Of a stretch of 22,925 nt of DNA, positions 1 to 8,937 are shown in pieces. Numbering within the stretch: position 1 is the stretch's first letter; each line of letters begins with the position of its first letter. A program made the position numbers and the translations under genes. The DNA lies in NCBI GenBank assembly GCA_902826155.1, contig CADEDU010000098.1, positions 1 to 22,925 of the forward strand. The letters are read 5' to 3'. The DNA is from an uncultured beta proteobacterium. GTDB lineage: Bacteria > Pseudomonadota > Gammaproteobacteria > Burkholderiales > SG8-39. A model generated the notes under the pieces. The model searched no databases, had not been told where the DNA came from, and saw nothing but the letters and a program-made list of their open reading frames with translations.

Positions 1-962
1 AACTCGCCACGCTGGCGCCGGCCTACCACGATCTCAAGCTGGTGCAGGAGCGGGTCGAGCTGTTGCGCGAGCAGGAGGGCTTGTTCGAACGAACGCTGAA
101 CGCTGCCAGGGTTCGGCTCGGTGCGGGCGACATCGCGGCGGTGGACGTGGCACGGGTCGAGGTCGATACCGAGCGTGCCCGCAACGACACCCGCACCGCG
201 CAGGCCGACGTGCTGCGTGCCCGACGCGCGCTCGCCGCGCTGGTGGCCGAGGAGCGCTATGCGGAAGTTCTGCACGCGAGTGATCCCTGGCCGCAAGCGG
301 TCGGCTCGCTGCGGGGCGCATTGCCGCAGGAGGTGATCGATGCTCGCGCAGATGTGCTCGCCGCCCGTCAGCGGATCGAGGCGAGCGAGTCTGCGCGCGA
401 ACTGGCTCGCAGCCAGCGGGTACGCGACGTTTCGATCGGCGCCCAGGTCGAGCGCTTTCCGGGCAGCTATCCGGTGACCTCGTTCGGATTCGGTGTGTCG
501 TTTCCGCTGTTCGTGAACTACGACTACGCGGGCGAGATTCAGGCTGCGGAGGCCACTCGGTTTGCCGCGCTCGATGTCCTGGCTCGATTGCGCGCGCAGG
601 CCCACAACGAAATCGAGCGTGCCCGCAACGAAGCACAGGCCAGCGCGGAACGGCTCGAACGATTCGATCGCACGCTGCTGCCCTCGGCCGAGCGGATCGC
701 CGTGGCGGCCGAGTTCGCATTCCAGCGTGGTGCGAGTTCGGTGATCGAGGTGCTCGATGCGCGGCGCACCTTCCGTGCGGTGCGATTGGAGGCGCTTGCC
801 GCGCGGGCCGATCACGCCAAGGCCATCGCCGCGTGGGAGATCGCGCGCACTAGCGCCGTGGAACTGGCCAGGGTCTATGGAGAAGCGTTGGACATCGGCG
901 CACCGGGCGAACTAGTTTCCTCCGCCGGCGGCGATGAACCTTCATCGGAGTCGACGCGATGA
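1..962 (+). CDS. TolC-family outer-membrane efflux protein (CzcC-like), 5' end outside window
   Basis: This is the C-terminal ~320 residues of an outer-membrane factor, the channel through which an RND pump expels substrate. The frame is already open at base 3, so the true start lies upstream. The visible part is rich in Ala, Arg and Glu with long amphipathic helices (for example QERVELLREQEGLFERTL near the left edge and a second helical pair around nt 580-860), as expected for the helical barrel of the OEP family. The stretch FGFGVSFPLFVNYDYAGEI near nt 490-540 matches the conserved strand that opens the second OEP repeat in CzcC-type proteins. It overlaps the adaptor gene by 4 nt (ATGA), so the two are co-translated. 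Metal specificity cannot be read from this subunit. Confidence 0.85.
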   Translation, partial: LATLAPAYHDLKLVQERVELLREQEGLFERTLNAARVRLGAGDIAAVDVARVEVDTERARNDTRTAQADVLRARRALAALVAEERYAEVLHASDPWPQAVGSLRGALPQEVIDARADVLAARQRIEASESARELARSQRVRDVSIGAQVERFPGSYPVTSFGFGVSFPLFVNYDYAGEIQAAEATRFAALDVLARLRAQAHNEIERARNEAQASAERLERFDRTLLPSAERIAVAAEFAFQRGASSVIEVLDARRTFRAVRLEALAARADHAKAIAAWEIARTSAVELARVYGEALDIGAPGELVSSAGGDEPSSESTR

Positions 963-2125
963 GTTTGCGTTTTTGCATGTCGTTGGTTGCGCGCCTGAAC
1001 GGGGTGCTGGGGTCGACGCTGATCGCCGTCGTCACCGCACTTGGCGCGGCCGGTTGCTCCAAACCTGCTCCGATCGAACGTCTGCCGGGGCCGGCGTTGC
1101 AGGGAGAGTCTGTGGTGTTCCCTTCGCAGAGTCCGCAGATCGCTTCGCTGGTGAGTGCACCCGTCAAACCACGCGGCGACACGATCGTTGCCATCAACGG
1201 CCGGCTCGCCTGGGATGAAGACCGCACCGTGCGAGTGTTCTCGCCGTTCGCCGGGCGCGTGACCAGCATCAAGGTCGATCTGGGCGATGTGGTGAAAGCG
1301 GGGCAGCCGCTCGCCGTGGTGGTATCGGCCGAACTCGGTCAGGCGCAGGCCGATGCGCGTCGCGCCGAACAGGACCTCTCGCTCGGCTCGAAGAACCTCG
1401 CGCGCATCCAGGAGCTGCATGGTGCCGGGGTGGCCGCGGCCAAGGAGCTGCAAACCGCGCAGGCCGAGTTCGAGCGCGCACGCGCCGAGCAGTTGCGCTC
1501 GATCGAGCGGCTCAAGCTCTACGGCGCGAATCGTGACGCGATCGATCAGCAGCTGGTGATCCGCGCGCCGCTAGCCGGCGTGGTGGTCGATCGCACGCTC
1601 AATCCCGGTCAGGAACTGCGGCCCGAGCAGGCGCCGCAGGGCGGGCTGGTGGTGATCAGCGATCCGACGCGGTTGTGGTTCGTGCTTGATGCAACCGAGC
1701 GCGACGTCGGGCTGCTCAAGCCTGGCACCGAGGTGACGCTGCGCCCGGCCAGCGATGGTGCGGAGAAGGTCATCGGTACCGTGACCTACGTAGCTGACAC
1801 GGTCGACCCGACCACGCGAACTGTGCGTGTACGAGGCCGCGTCGCAAACCCCGACCGTACGCTCAAGGCCGAAATGTTCGTGGTCGCCAAGATCCACGTC
1901 TCGAACGGCGGCGGGCTGATCGTGCCGACGCGCGCTGTGTACTTGCACGGCGACACCAACTACGTGTTCGTCGATCAAGGGGCCGGGCGTTTCGAGCGGC
2001 GCAGCGTGAAGATCGGCCCGGCGGTGAACGGCGATCAGGTCGTGCTCGATGGTTTGGCTGCCGGCGAGAAGGTCGTCGTCGACGGCAACCTGTTGCTCGA
2101 GCGTATTGCCGCGGCGAAGCGATAG
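959..2125 (+). CDS. RND efflux periplasmic adaptor (HlyD/CzcB-type), probable lipoprotein
   Basis: This 388-residue membrane-fusion protein links the inner-membrane pump to the outer-membrane channel. The N-terminus has a hydrophobic segment ending in GAAGC, giving a plausible lipidation Cys33. The first lipoyl half follows (about 90-120, with FAGRVTSIKVDLGDVVKAG). Next comes an alpha-hairpin coiled coil (about 123-182, QAQADARRAEQDL onward). The second lipoyl half begins near residue 200 (IRAPLAGVVVDR), then beta-barrel and membrane-proximal domains (DPTRLWFVLDATERDVGLLKPG, TVDPTTRTVRVR). I chose the start that overlaps the preceding stop as ATGA, with GGAG 8 nt upstream. No His-rich metal-binding segment of the kind found in some CzcB proteins is present. 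Family is clear; substrate is inferred from the pump. Confidence 0.9.
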   Translation: MSLRFCMSLVARLNGVLGSTLIAVVTALGAAGCSKPAPIERLPGPALQGESVVFPSQSPQIASLVSAPVKPRGDTIVAINGRLAWDEDRTVRVFSPFAGRVTSIKVDLGDVVKAGQPLAVVVSAELGQAQADARRAEQDLSLGSKNLARIQELHGAGVAAAKELQTAQAEFERARAEQLRSIERLKLYGANRDAIDQQLVIRAPLAGVVVDRTLNPGQELRPEQAPQGGLVVISDPTRLWFVLDATERDVGLLKPGTEVTLRPASDGAEKVIGTVTYVADTVDPTTRTVRVRGRVANPDRTLKAEMFVVAKIHVSNGGGLIVPTRAVYLHGDTNYVFVDQGAGRFERRSVKIGPAVNGDQVVLDGLAAGEKVVVDGNLLLERIAAAKR

Positions 2126-2141
2126 TGAGACGACGCCAAGC

Positions 2142-5100
2142 ATGAAGCGGCTCATCTCGTTCGCAATCTATCAGCCGCTGTTCGTGCTGCTGGCGCTGGC
2201 GCTGTTCGTCGGCGCGGGCATCTGGGCCTTCCGGGTGCTGCCGGTGGAGGCCTTCCCCGATGTGACCGACACGCAGGTCACGGTGATTGCCCTGCACCCA
2301 GGACGAGCCGCCGAAGAGGTCGAGAAGCAGGTCACGATTCCGCTGGAGGTGTCGCTGTCGGGTCTGCCCAGTGCGGTGCGCATGTTCTCGCACACGCAGT
2401 TCGGCCTGTCGTTCGTGATCATCACCTTCGACGACAAGGTCAATGGCTATTTCGCGCGACAGCAGGTCGTCGAACGCCTCCGCGAAGTGGATCTGCCTGC
2501 GGGGGTACAGGCCGAGCTTGCGCCTTTCTCCACCGCGGTGGGCGAGATCTACCGCTATCGGGTGACCGGTGCGGGTTTGTCGTCGCGTGATTTGCGCAGC
2601 GCGCAAGACTGGGTCGTCACCCGCCAGTTGAAGCTGGTCCCGGGTGTGGCCGACGTGGTGAGCCTCGGCGGCTTGGTCAAGCAGTACGAGGTGCATCCGA
2701 ACCTGGCGCGGATGCGCGACTACAAGGTCACGCTGCAGCAGCTCTCGCAAGCCATCGAACGCGGCAATGCCAATGCGGGCGGCAGCTACGTGGCCCAAGG
2801 CCGTCAGCAGTATCTGATCCGCGGGCTCGGCCTGTTCCAGAGCGTCGACGACATCGCGATGGTGGTCGTGGCCGAGCGCAACGGTGTGCCGGTGCTGGTG
2901 CGCGACATTGCCACGGTGGAAATCGGCGCCGTGCCGCGGCAAGGTGTCGCCGGTCAGGACGACGACGATGACATCGTCACCGGCGTGGTGCTCATGCGCC
3001 GTGGCGAAAGTCCCTCCGAAGTCCTCAAAGCGGTGCGCGCGCGCATCGATACGCTCAACGCCACCGGCCTGCCGCCGGGTGTGAGCATCGAACCGATCTA
3101 CGATCGCACCTGGCTGATCGGCAAGACGCTGACGACGGTGTTCACCAATCTGGCCGAGGGCGCGGTGCTGGTGGGCATCGTGCTGCTGTTGTTCCTGGGC
3201 AATCTGCGCGCGTCGTTGATCGTGGCGATCGTCATACCGCTCGCGCTGCTCGGCACATTCCTGGGACTGACGCTCATCGGCATCCCGGCGAACCTGCTCT
3301 CGCTCGGGGCGATGGACTTCGGCATCATCGTCGACGGCGCGGTGATCGTGGTAGAGAACGTGTTCCGGCGGCTGTCCGAACTGCACCGCACCCTGGACGA
3401 GAAGACGCGCCGGCAGACGATTCTCGATGCGGTGGTCGAGGTCGGACGCCCGACGCTGTTCTCGATGCTGATCATCATCGCCGCGCACATTCCGATCTTC
3501 ACCTTGCAGCGCCACGAGGGGCGGATCTTCGCGCCGATGGCGTACTCGGTGGTCTCCGCCCTGGTCTGTGCCCTGATACTTTCGCTGACGCTGGTGCCGC
3601 TGCTGTGCGCGATGCTGCTGAAGCGGGAGCTGCCGGAGAAGGAGAACGTGCTCGTCCACGCGGCCAAGGCGGTGTACGAGCCCTCGCTGCGCTGGGCGTT
3701 GCGCCATCGCTGGCCGGTGATCGGCGCGGCCATCGTCTCGCTCGTCGTGAGCCTTGCGGTGGCGACTCGTCTGGGCACCGAGTTCCTCCCCGAGCTGAAC
3801 GAAGGCGCGGTGTGGATCAACGTGCAGTTGCCCACGAGTCTCTCGGTACCCGAAGCACAGGAGATGACCGGGCGCATCCGCGCTGCGATCCGCAAATCGC
3901 CCGAAGTGCAGACCGTCACGTCCAAGGCCGGCCGCCCGGAAGACGGCACCGACCCCAAGCTGATCAGCATGGCGGAGTTTCTGGTGGATCTGAAGCCCGA
4001 GGATCAGTGGGCGCGCAAGATCTCCAAGACCGAACTGCTGCAGGAGATCGAACGGGAGATCGCCAGGCTTCCGGGGGTGTCGCCGACGTTCTCCCAGCCG
4101 ATTCGGGACAACGTGTTGGAGTCGATCTCGCAGATCGACGGCCAGATCGTGGTCAAGGTGTTCGGCAATGATCTGGACGTGCTGCGCGAGCAGGCGGTGG
4201 GCGTGCTCCATGCGATCGAGGGCGTGCAGGGCGTGGCACGCGCGTTCGTCGATCGGCTGGGCGAGCTGCCGCAGATCCAGGTGCATGTCGACCGCGCGCG
4301 CGCGGCACGCTACGGACTGAACGTGGCCGACATCCAGGACGTCATCGAGACCGCGCTCGGCGGCAAGGCGGTGACGCAGATGTGGGAAGGCGAGCAGCGC
4401 TTCGGCGTGGCGGTGCGGCTCGAGGAGTCGGAGCGTACGCTCACGCGCATGCAGGATCTGCTGGTGGCCACACCGGGCGGCGCCTACATACCGCTGCGCG
4501 AACTGGCGAGCTTTCGCACTGCGGACGGGATGATGAACATCGCCCGCGAGAACGGCCGGCGGGTGCTCGCGATCGGTGTGTTCATCCGCGATCGCGACAT
4601 GGGCAGCGTGGTGGCCGACATGCAGGCGCGGGTGTCGAGCAACGTGCGCCTGCCGTCGGGCTACGAGATCACCTGGTCGGGCGAGTTCGAGAACCAGGAA
4701 CGCGCGATGGCGCGGCTGGCTGTGATCGTGCCGATCTCGATCCTGATCATTTTCATCCTGCTGTTCGATGCCTTCAAATCCGTGAAGAGCGCTGCGCTGA
4801 TCATCGCCAACATCCCGTTCGCGCTGATCGGAGGCATCCTCGCGCTGTGGATGACCGGCATCTACTTGTCGGTGTCGGCCGCGATCGGCTTCATCGCCCT
4901 GTTCGGCCAGGCGGTGCTGAATGGTGTGGTGATGCTCGCGTTGTTCAACGAGCTGCGCCGGCATGGACTGACGCCAGAGCAGGCGGTGATGCAAGGTGCA
5001 CTCACGCGGTTGCGCACGGTGCTCATGACCGGGCTGCTCGCGAGCCTGGGCCTGCTGCCGATGGCGATCTCCAAAGGGATCGGCGCCGAGACGCAGAAGC

Positions 5101-5237
5101 CGCTCGCCATCGTGGTGATCGGCGGACTGGTGTCGGCCACGCTGCTCACGCTGTACGTACTGCCGGTTCTGTACGTGCAGTTCGCGCGCGTGCGTGCGGG
5201 CCGGGCTGCCGCGCAGGATTCAGCCGACAGCCGCTAG
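2142..5237 (+). CDS. czcA: CzcA-type heavy-metal efflux RND pump
   Basis: This 1031-residue inner-membrane proton/metal antiporter is full length for the HME-RND family. It begins MKRLISFAIYQPLFVLLALAL, the usual TM1, then EAFPDVTDTQVTV, the usual start of the porter domain. TM4 carries DFGIIVDGAVIVVEN with D392, D398 and E405; the same D-D-E spacing forms the proton relay of CzcA and separates it from drug-type RND pumps. Other landmarks are the GTEFLPELNEGAVW segment and the second TM bundle (PFALIGGILALWMTGIYLSVSAA). The open frame extends upstream to 2049, but that part overlaps the adaptor gene and is not RND-like, so I use ATG 2142, although its ribosome site is weak. Efflux of Co/Zn/Cd/Ni-type cations is inferred from family; the exact metal is not determinable. 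Its stop shares CTAG with the convergent hydrolase gene. Confidence 0.93.
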   Translation: MKRLISFAIYQPLFVLLALALFVGAGIWAFRVLPVEAFPDVTDTQVTVIALHPGRAAEEVEKQVTIPLEVSLSGLPSAVRMFSHTQFGLSFVIITFDDKVNGYFARQQVVERLREVDLPAGVQAELAPFSTAVGEIYRYRVTGAGLSSRDLRSAQDWVVTRQLKLVPGVADVVSLGGLVKQYEVHPNLARMRDYKVTLQQLSQAIERGNANAGGSYVAQGRQQYLIRGLGLFQSVDDIAMVVVAERNGVPVLVRDIATVEIGAVPRQGVAGQDDDDDIVTGVVLMRRGESPSEVLKAVRARIDTLNATGLPPGVSIEPIYDRTWLIGKTLTTVFTNLAEGAVLVGIVLLLFLGNLRASLIVAIVIPLALLGTFLGLTLIGIPANLLSLGAMDFGIIVDGAVIVVENVFRRLSELHRTLDEKTRRQTILDAVVEVGRPTLFSMLIIIAAHIPIFTLQRHEGRIFAPMAYSVVSALVCALILSLTLVPLLCAMLLKRELPEKENVLVHAAKAVYEPSLRWALRHRWPVIGAAIVSLVVSLAVATRLGTEFLPELNEGAVWINVQLPTSLSVPEAQEMTGRIRAAIRKSPEVQTVTSKAGRPEDGTDPKLISMAEFLVDLKPEDQWARKISKTELLQEIEREIARLPGVSPTFSQPIRDNVLESISQIDGQIVVKVFGNDLDVLREQAVGVLHAIEGVQGVARAFVDRLGELPQIQVHVDRARAARYGLNVADIQDVIETALGGKAVTQMWEGEQRFGVAVRLEESERTLTRMQDLLVATPGGAYIPLRELASFRTADGMMNIARENGRRVLAIGVFIRDRDMGSVVADMQARVSSNVRLPSGYEITWSGEFENQERAMARLAVIVPISILIIFILLFDAFKSVKSAALIIANIPFALIGGILALWMTGIYLSVSAAIGFIALFGQAVLNGVVMLALFNELRRHGLTPEQAVMQGALTRLRTVLMTGLLASLGLLPMAISKGIGAETQKPLAIVVIGGLVSATLLTLYVLPVLYVQFARVRAGRAAAQDSADSR

Positions 5238-6064
5238 GGCCGCGAATCTCCCTGCGACAGAAACTCCTGCACCAGCCCGAGCGTGGTCTGCATCTGCTCG
5301 GCCTGTGGAATGTGGCCACAGTCGGGGATGATTTCGACGCGGCTGCCTTTGATCGCGTCGCCGAACTCGCGTGCATAGTCGGATGGGATCAGCGCATCAT
5401 CCTTGCCCCATACGATCAAAGTGGGTGCGGTGATGCGATGCAGGCGCTTGCGCAGACCTTTGTCGGCCAGCGGCCAGACGAATTTGCCGGTGCAACCAAG
5501 CGCCCAGACCAATCCGGAGAGCAGCTTGACCGCCAGCTCCGGATCGGGCGGCGGCGTGAACATCGCCTTGGCCGCCGGATGCTCGGGGTTCTTGAAGAGC
5601 AGGGCGGGGAGCTTTTCGGGCGGCGTCGTCATCCAGTTCGTTATCGGCAGACCTTCGCGGCGCAATCCGATCGGATCGAACAGGATGACTTTGCTGAACA
5701 GCTGCGGAAAGTGCGCGGCGAGCTCCGCCGCTAGCATGCCGCCGAAGGACTGCCCGATCACCACGGGCGCGGTGGACAGCCCCAGGCCGCGGATGCCTTC
5801 TTCATAGAGCAGCACCAGATCCCACAGGTCGTCCACCAGATGGATCGCGTTGTTGTCGCCCGCGCTCGTGCCGGGCACTTCCGGCGCGTAGATGCTGCGC
5901 GTCTGGCTCAATGCACCCAGGAACGGATCGAAGAATAGGCCACCAGCCGGATGCAGGTACACGATCGGCTCACCGTTGCCGGCCGTCTTGAAGCGCAGCT
6001 TGAGGCGTCCTCCCCCGACGTCAATCGCGCGTTCCTTGGTCTCGACGATCGGCGCGGCCATCAT
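5234..6064 (-). CDS. Alpha/beta-fold hydrolase
   Basis: This 276-residue cytoplasmic hydrolase has a complete catalytic triad: nucleophile Ser106 in GQSFGG, Asp223 in WGKDDALIP and His251 in DCGHIPQ. The HPAGG segment near the N-terminus supplies the oxyanion region. The layout resembles MhpC/meta-cleavage-product hydrolases and epoxide-hydrolase relatives, but the substrate cannot be named. The start is placed at the ATG that overlaps the upstream gene's stop (ATGA), with AGGAG just upstream; a second ATG follows directly and is better spaced from that site, so the N-terminus is uncertain by one residue. The open frame extends further upstream but lies inside the oxidoreductase gene. As last gene of a minus-strand operon it probably acts on a product or intermediate of the flavin oxidoreductase (inference). 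Confidence 0.88.
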   Translation of the reverse strand: MMAAPIVETKERAIDVGGGRLKLRFKTAGNGEPIVYLHPAGGLFFDPFLGALSQTRSIYAPEVPGTSAGDNNAIHLVDDLWDLVLLYEEGIRGLGLSTAPVVIGQSFGGMLAAELAAHFPQLFSKVILFDPIGLRREGLPITNWMTTPPEKLPALLFKNPEHPAAKAMFTPPPDPELAVKLLSGLVWALGCTGKFVWPLADKGLRKRLHRITAPTLIVWGKDDALIPSDYAREFGDAIKGSRVEIIPDCGHIPQAEQMQTTLGLVQEFLSQGDSRP

Positions 6065-7329
6065 GCAGCTCCTGCGCGAGCCGTCTGCTTCGCCGTCTCG
6101 TAGCGCGGCTTGCCGCCCAGGCGCTCCGGCCACCAATGGTGCTCGAAGCCATCGTCGCGCCATAAGTGCTTGAGCCGCGGCAGCACCTCCTTGCCGAACA
6201 GGGCGATGTTCTCCATTGCCAGCTCGCGCGGCATCGAACCGAACTGCATCATCAAATGAAGGTTGCCGATGCGATATTGCTTGATGAGCTCGGTGAGTCG
6301 CTCGGTGACGGTATCGACACTGCCGAGAATCACCGACCCCACGTCGACGAGCTTGCCGAAGCTGACCACGCGCAACTGGTCCGAGATGCCCATGTCGGAC
6401 GGGTCGCGCATCAGCGCCTGCAGGCCGGCCACGCTCACGCCACCGGGGATCGCGAGCTTGTGACGGGCGATCGCGCCGGGGCCGCGGTTGAAGACATATT
6501 CGACGTGCGGGCGATACTTGCGCTCGGCCTCGGCGTCGGTGGCGGCAACGGCCGCCACTTGCAGAATGCCCATCTGATAGGGGTTGCGCGGCCGGCCCAG
6601 CTTGTCAGCCATCTCCCAGAAGCGGTTGAAGATGCGGGGGCCGGTGAGCTTGGTGCCGAACCAGCTCAGGTAGTTGAAGCCGAATTCGCGCTCGTGCGCG
6701 ATCTGCATCGTCGCGGGATTGCCGGTGCCGGTGAGCCAGACCGGCGGGCGCGGCCGCTGCCAAGGCCGCGGCCAGATGTTGACGCACTCGAGCTGCGAAT
6801 GGCGGCCGTTCCATTCGAACGGTTTGTCGTCGCGCCATGCGCGCAGCACGAGTTCGAGGTTCTCGTCGAAACGGCTGCGCAACTCGATCGGTGGCACGCC
6901 GTTGTTGATGCAGGCGTCGTACATGAGCCCGACCGGAAAGCCCGCGACCAGCCGCCCGCCGCTCACATGGTCGACCATCGCGTACTCCTCGGCGACGCGC
7001 ACCGGCTCACGCGACTTGCCGAGCGACCGACCGGCCGGATAGATCGCCACCTCCAGATTCTCGGTCTCGGTGGCGTAGGCGAGCGCGGCGGCAACCAGAC
7101 TCGGGTTGGCCATCATGTCGTAGCTCGCCTGACCGTGTTCGGTGACGACCAGCCCGTCGAAGCCCGAGCGCGCCGCGAGCATGAGCCCGTCGATGTAGTC
7201 GCGATAGCCGGCGCGCACCTCGGCCGGATCGACCAGCGACCATGGCGTATCGACCGAGGAATCGTGCTTCTTCTCGAACCCATCGCCGAACTTGCGATAC
7301 GCGAATTGGGCGAACGCGGAGATTTTCAT
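6061..7329 (-). CDS. LLM-class (luciferase-like) flavin-dependent oxidoreductase
   Basis: This 422-residue protein belongs to the bacterial-luciferase-like TIM-barrel family, which oxidises substrates with reduced FMN/F420-type flavin. Diagnostic stretches are GFDGLVVTEHGQ (strand 2, EHH-like motif), DHVSGGRLVAGFPVG (the DxxSxGR flavin/phosphate region), RSRFDENLELVLRAW, and PPVWLTGTGNPATMQIA. A downstream VGSVILGSVDTVTERL matches the usual 'G(S/T)PxxVxxxL' helix. The start ATG at 7329 has GGGAGG 5 nt upstream; the upstream extension of the frame lacks homologous character. It lies 11 nt after the broken PhyH gene and overlaps the hydrolase gene by 4 nt, so all three form one transcription unit. 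Substrate unknown; monooxygenation of a ketone or similar is only a family-level expectation. Confidence 0.9.
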   Translation of the reverse strand: MKISAFAQFAYRKFGDGFEKKHDSSVDTPWSLVDPAEVRAGYRDYIDGLMLAARSGFDGLVVTEHGQASYDMMANPSLVAAALAYATETENLEVAIYPAGRSLGKSREPVRVAEEYAMVDHVSGGRLVAGFPVGLMYDACINNGVPPIELRSRFDENLELVLRAWRDDKPFEWNGRHSQLECVNIWPRPWQRPRPPVWLTGTGNPATMQIAHEREFGFNYLSWFGTKLTGPRIFNRFWEMADKLGRPRNPYQMGILQVAAVAATDAEAERKYRPHVEYVFNRGPGAIARHKLAIPGGVSVAGLQALMRDPSDMGISDQLRVVSFGKLVDVGSVILGSVDTVTERLTELIKQYRIGNLHLMMQFGSMPRELAMENIALFGKEVLPRLKHLWRDDGFEHHWWPERLGGKPRYETAKQTARAGAA

Positions 7330-7340
7330 GAACGCCTCCC

Positions 7341-7948
7341 TTATTTCTGCGCCCGCATCGCCGTGCGATAGCGGGACCACGCCTCATCGAGTGCGGCGAG
7401 GCAATCGGGATCGAAATCCTGCTTCGGCCTGGGATCGGGCCGCCAGTGACCGAACCGGTCCTGGCCCCGCATCACCATCGCGGTCGCGCCCGGGTACTGC
7501 GCCTGTCGCACGTGCGGCGCTGCAAAATGGACCGCGAACCCGATGCGTGGCGTGTCCGATGTATTGGGTTGCGAACTGTGGATGGTCTTGTTGTGGTGGA
7601 TCGAGAACTCGCCTGCGTCGACTTCAAGGTAGACAAGATTGCTCTCATCCACTTGCTCGATCGTCTGGCCGCGCGCGAGCAGGTTGTTGCTGTCGTACGT
7701 TTCCAGGTGCGGCAGGATCGATGCTCCCTGGTGTGAGCCCGGCACGATCCGCATGCAACCCGTTTCCTTACGGCTGTCCGGGCCTTCATGCGATAGCGGG
7801 TCTGTGCCTCGCCGCCGATCGCCGCTTGGAGCGCCTCGAATTTGTGCCGGTAGTGCGCCATTTCGGCGCGGCTCATCAGAAGCACGGGCGCGACGGCGCC
7901 TTCGCGTTGATAGCGATCGATCTGCTCCGGCGTCAGGACTTTCGGCAT
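7341..7948 (-). pseudogene. Phytanoyl-CoA dioxygenase (PhyH) family gene, internally deleted and frameshifted
   Basis: Two fragments of one PhyH-family gene lie in different frames. The N-terminal part starts at ATG 7948 (GGAGGG 8 nt upstream) and reads MPKVLTPEQIDRYQREGAV through AQTRYRMK near nt 7784. The C-terminal part, in another frame, is recognisable from KETGCMRIVPGSH (about nt 7770-7740) through NNLLARGQ, FSIHHNKTIHSSQPNTSD and RIGFAVHF to the stop at 7341. Between them the family normally has roughly 75-90 residues including the HxD iron ligands; these are absent. The distal His (in the IHSSQPN segment) and the substrate Arg (in TPRIGF) remain. The total length of 608 nt is not a multiple of three. 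I read this as an internal deletion that also shifts the frame, so no active Fe(II)/2-oxoglutarate dioxygenase would be made. An assembly error is the alternative. Confidence 0.8.
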
Positions 7949-8000
7949 GTCAGGGGCCCTCCTTTGGCGTTCTGACGGTTCGCGCGCGAGCACCAGCGGA

Positions 8001-8008
8001 AATATAGT
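8001..8008. promoter_or_regulatory. Candidate divergent promoter -10 boxes
   Basis: The 167-nt gap between the PhyH pseudogene and the amidohydrolase gene contains one AT-rich island in otherwise GC-rich DNA. It reads TATATT on the minus strand (5/6 to TATAAT) and TATAGT on the plus strand (5/6). Implied leaders are about 46 nt (minus) and 100 nt (plus). No good -35 box was found on either strand, so this is a weak call. Confidence 0.3.
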
Positions 8009-8115
8009 GGAAACCTGTCCGTGATTGCATCGGCTCGGTGGTGTCGCGTTCGCGGAACGGCCGGGCCCGCAGGCCGCTAGACTGCGCGGATCGATTTACC
8101 AGCGAGGACCGAACC

Positions 8116-8937
8116 GTGCAAATCATCGACGCACAGATTCATCTATGGGGGCAGGGCCTGCCTTCCAACATGGCCCATCGCCAAGTCACGTCGTTCACCA
8201 CCGACGAAGTCGTGCCGATGATGGATGAGGGCGGCGTCGATGCGGCGATCATCCATCCGGTGCCGTGGGAACCGCACTCTACCGACATGGCGTTCAAGGC
8301 GGTGCGCGAGTTTCCGGGCCGCTTCGCGATCATGGGCTCGCTGGCGCTGGATGATCCACACACGCCTGAGCGCATCGCGGGGTGGCGCGATCAATCCGGC
8401 ATGCTGGGCCTGCGCTACATGATGCTGGGTGACGTGGCGAAGAAGTGGTTTGCACCCGGCGTGCTCGACTGGTTCTGGAAGGCGTGCGAGCGGGCGAACG
8501 TGCCGGTGGCGCTGCTGTGCACGGATTCGCTTGCCGAGGTCGGCGCGATCGCTGAACGCCACCCCGGGCTGCGCATCACCGTCGATCACCTCGGCGGCCG
8601 CGGCGGCAATACCACCCTGAAGGACCATGCCGCAATGACGCACATGCCGCAACTGCTCACGCTCGCCCGGCTTCCTAACGTGGCGGTGAAGGTGACGGGT
8701 GCGCCCGGCTACTCCGCCCAGGCCTATCCGTTTCCGATCATGGGCGACTACTGCCGGCAGATCTACGAGGCGTTCGGACCGAAACGCACGTTCTGGGGCA
8801 CCGACATCTCGAAGATGCCGGTGTCGTGGAAGCAATGCATCGCCATGTTCACCGAGGCGCCGTGGCTGCCGAAGATCGATCAGCCGTGGGTCATGGGGCG
8901 GGCGATCTGCGAGTGGTGGGGCTGGAAGCATGTCTGA
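8116..8937 (+). CDS. Amidohydrolase-2 family protein
   Basis: This 273-residue TIM-barrel protein belongs to the ACMSD/LigY-like amidohydrolase-2 family of metal-dependent hydrolases and decarboxylases. It begins VQIIDAQIHLWGQG, where the usual HxH metal motif is represented by DAQIH, a common variant in this family. Other landmarks are VVPMMDEGGVDAAIIHP, IVDHLG-type ITVDHLGGRGG in mid-barrel, and the C-terminal WGTDISKMP carrying the expected catalytic Asp. I chose GTG 8116 because it has GAGGA 7 nt upstream and fits the family start; the upstream extension is arginine-rich and unlike the family. The gene overlaps the following CoA ligase by 8 nt, implying translational coupling. Reaction unknown; hydrolysis or decarboxylation of a carboxylate that the ligase then activates is inference. 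Confidence 0.87.
   Translation: MQIIDAQIHLWGQGLPSNMAHRQVTSFTTDEVVPMMDEGGVDAAIIHPVPWEPHSTDMAFKAVREFPGRFAIMGSLALDDPHTPERIAGWRDQSGMLGLRYMMLGDVAKKWFAPGVLDWFWKACERANVPVALLCTDSLAEVGAIAERHPGLRITVDHLGGRGGNTTLKDHAAMTHMPQLLTLARLPNVAVKVTGAPGYSAQAYPFPIMGDYCRQIYEAFGPKRTFWGTDISKMPVSWKQCIAMFTEAPWLPKIDQPWVMGRAICEWWGWKHV

Noticed and set aside
1863..4994. 1043-codon open frame antisense to the czcA gene
   Set aside because: It mirrors the pump gene, is dominated by His, Arg, Asp and Gln as GC-rich antisense frames are, and has no recognisable domain. The pump on the other strand is certain.
4382..5734. 450-codon frame crossing the end of czcA and the hydrolase gene
   Set aside because: It spans two well-supported genes on both strands and changes composition at the junction; a shadow frame.
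6166..7371. 401-codon open frame antisense to the LLM oxidoreductase
   Set aside because: Low-complexity His/Arg/Asp-rich translation typical of the complement of a GC-rich gene; no start site or family match.
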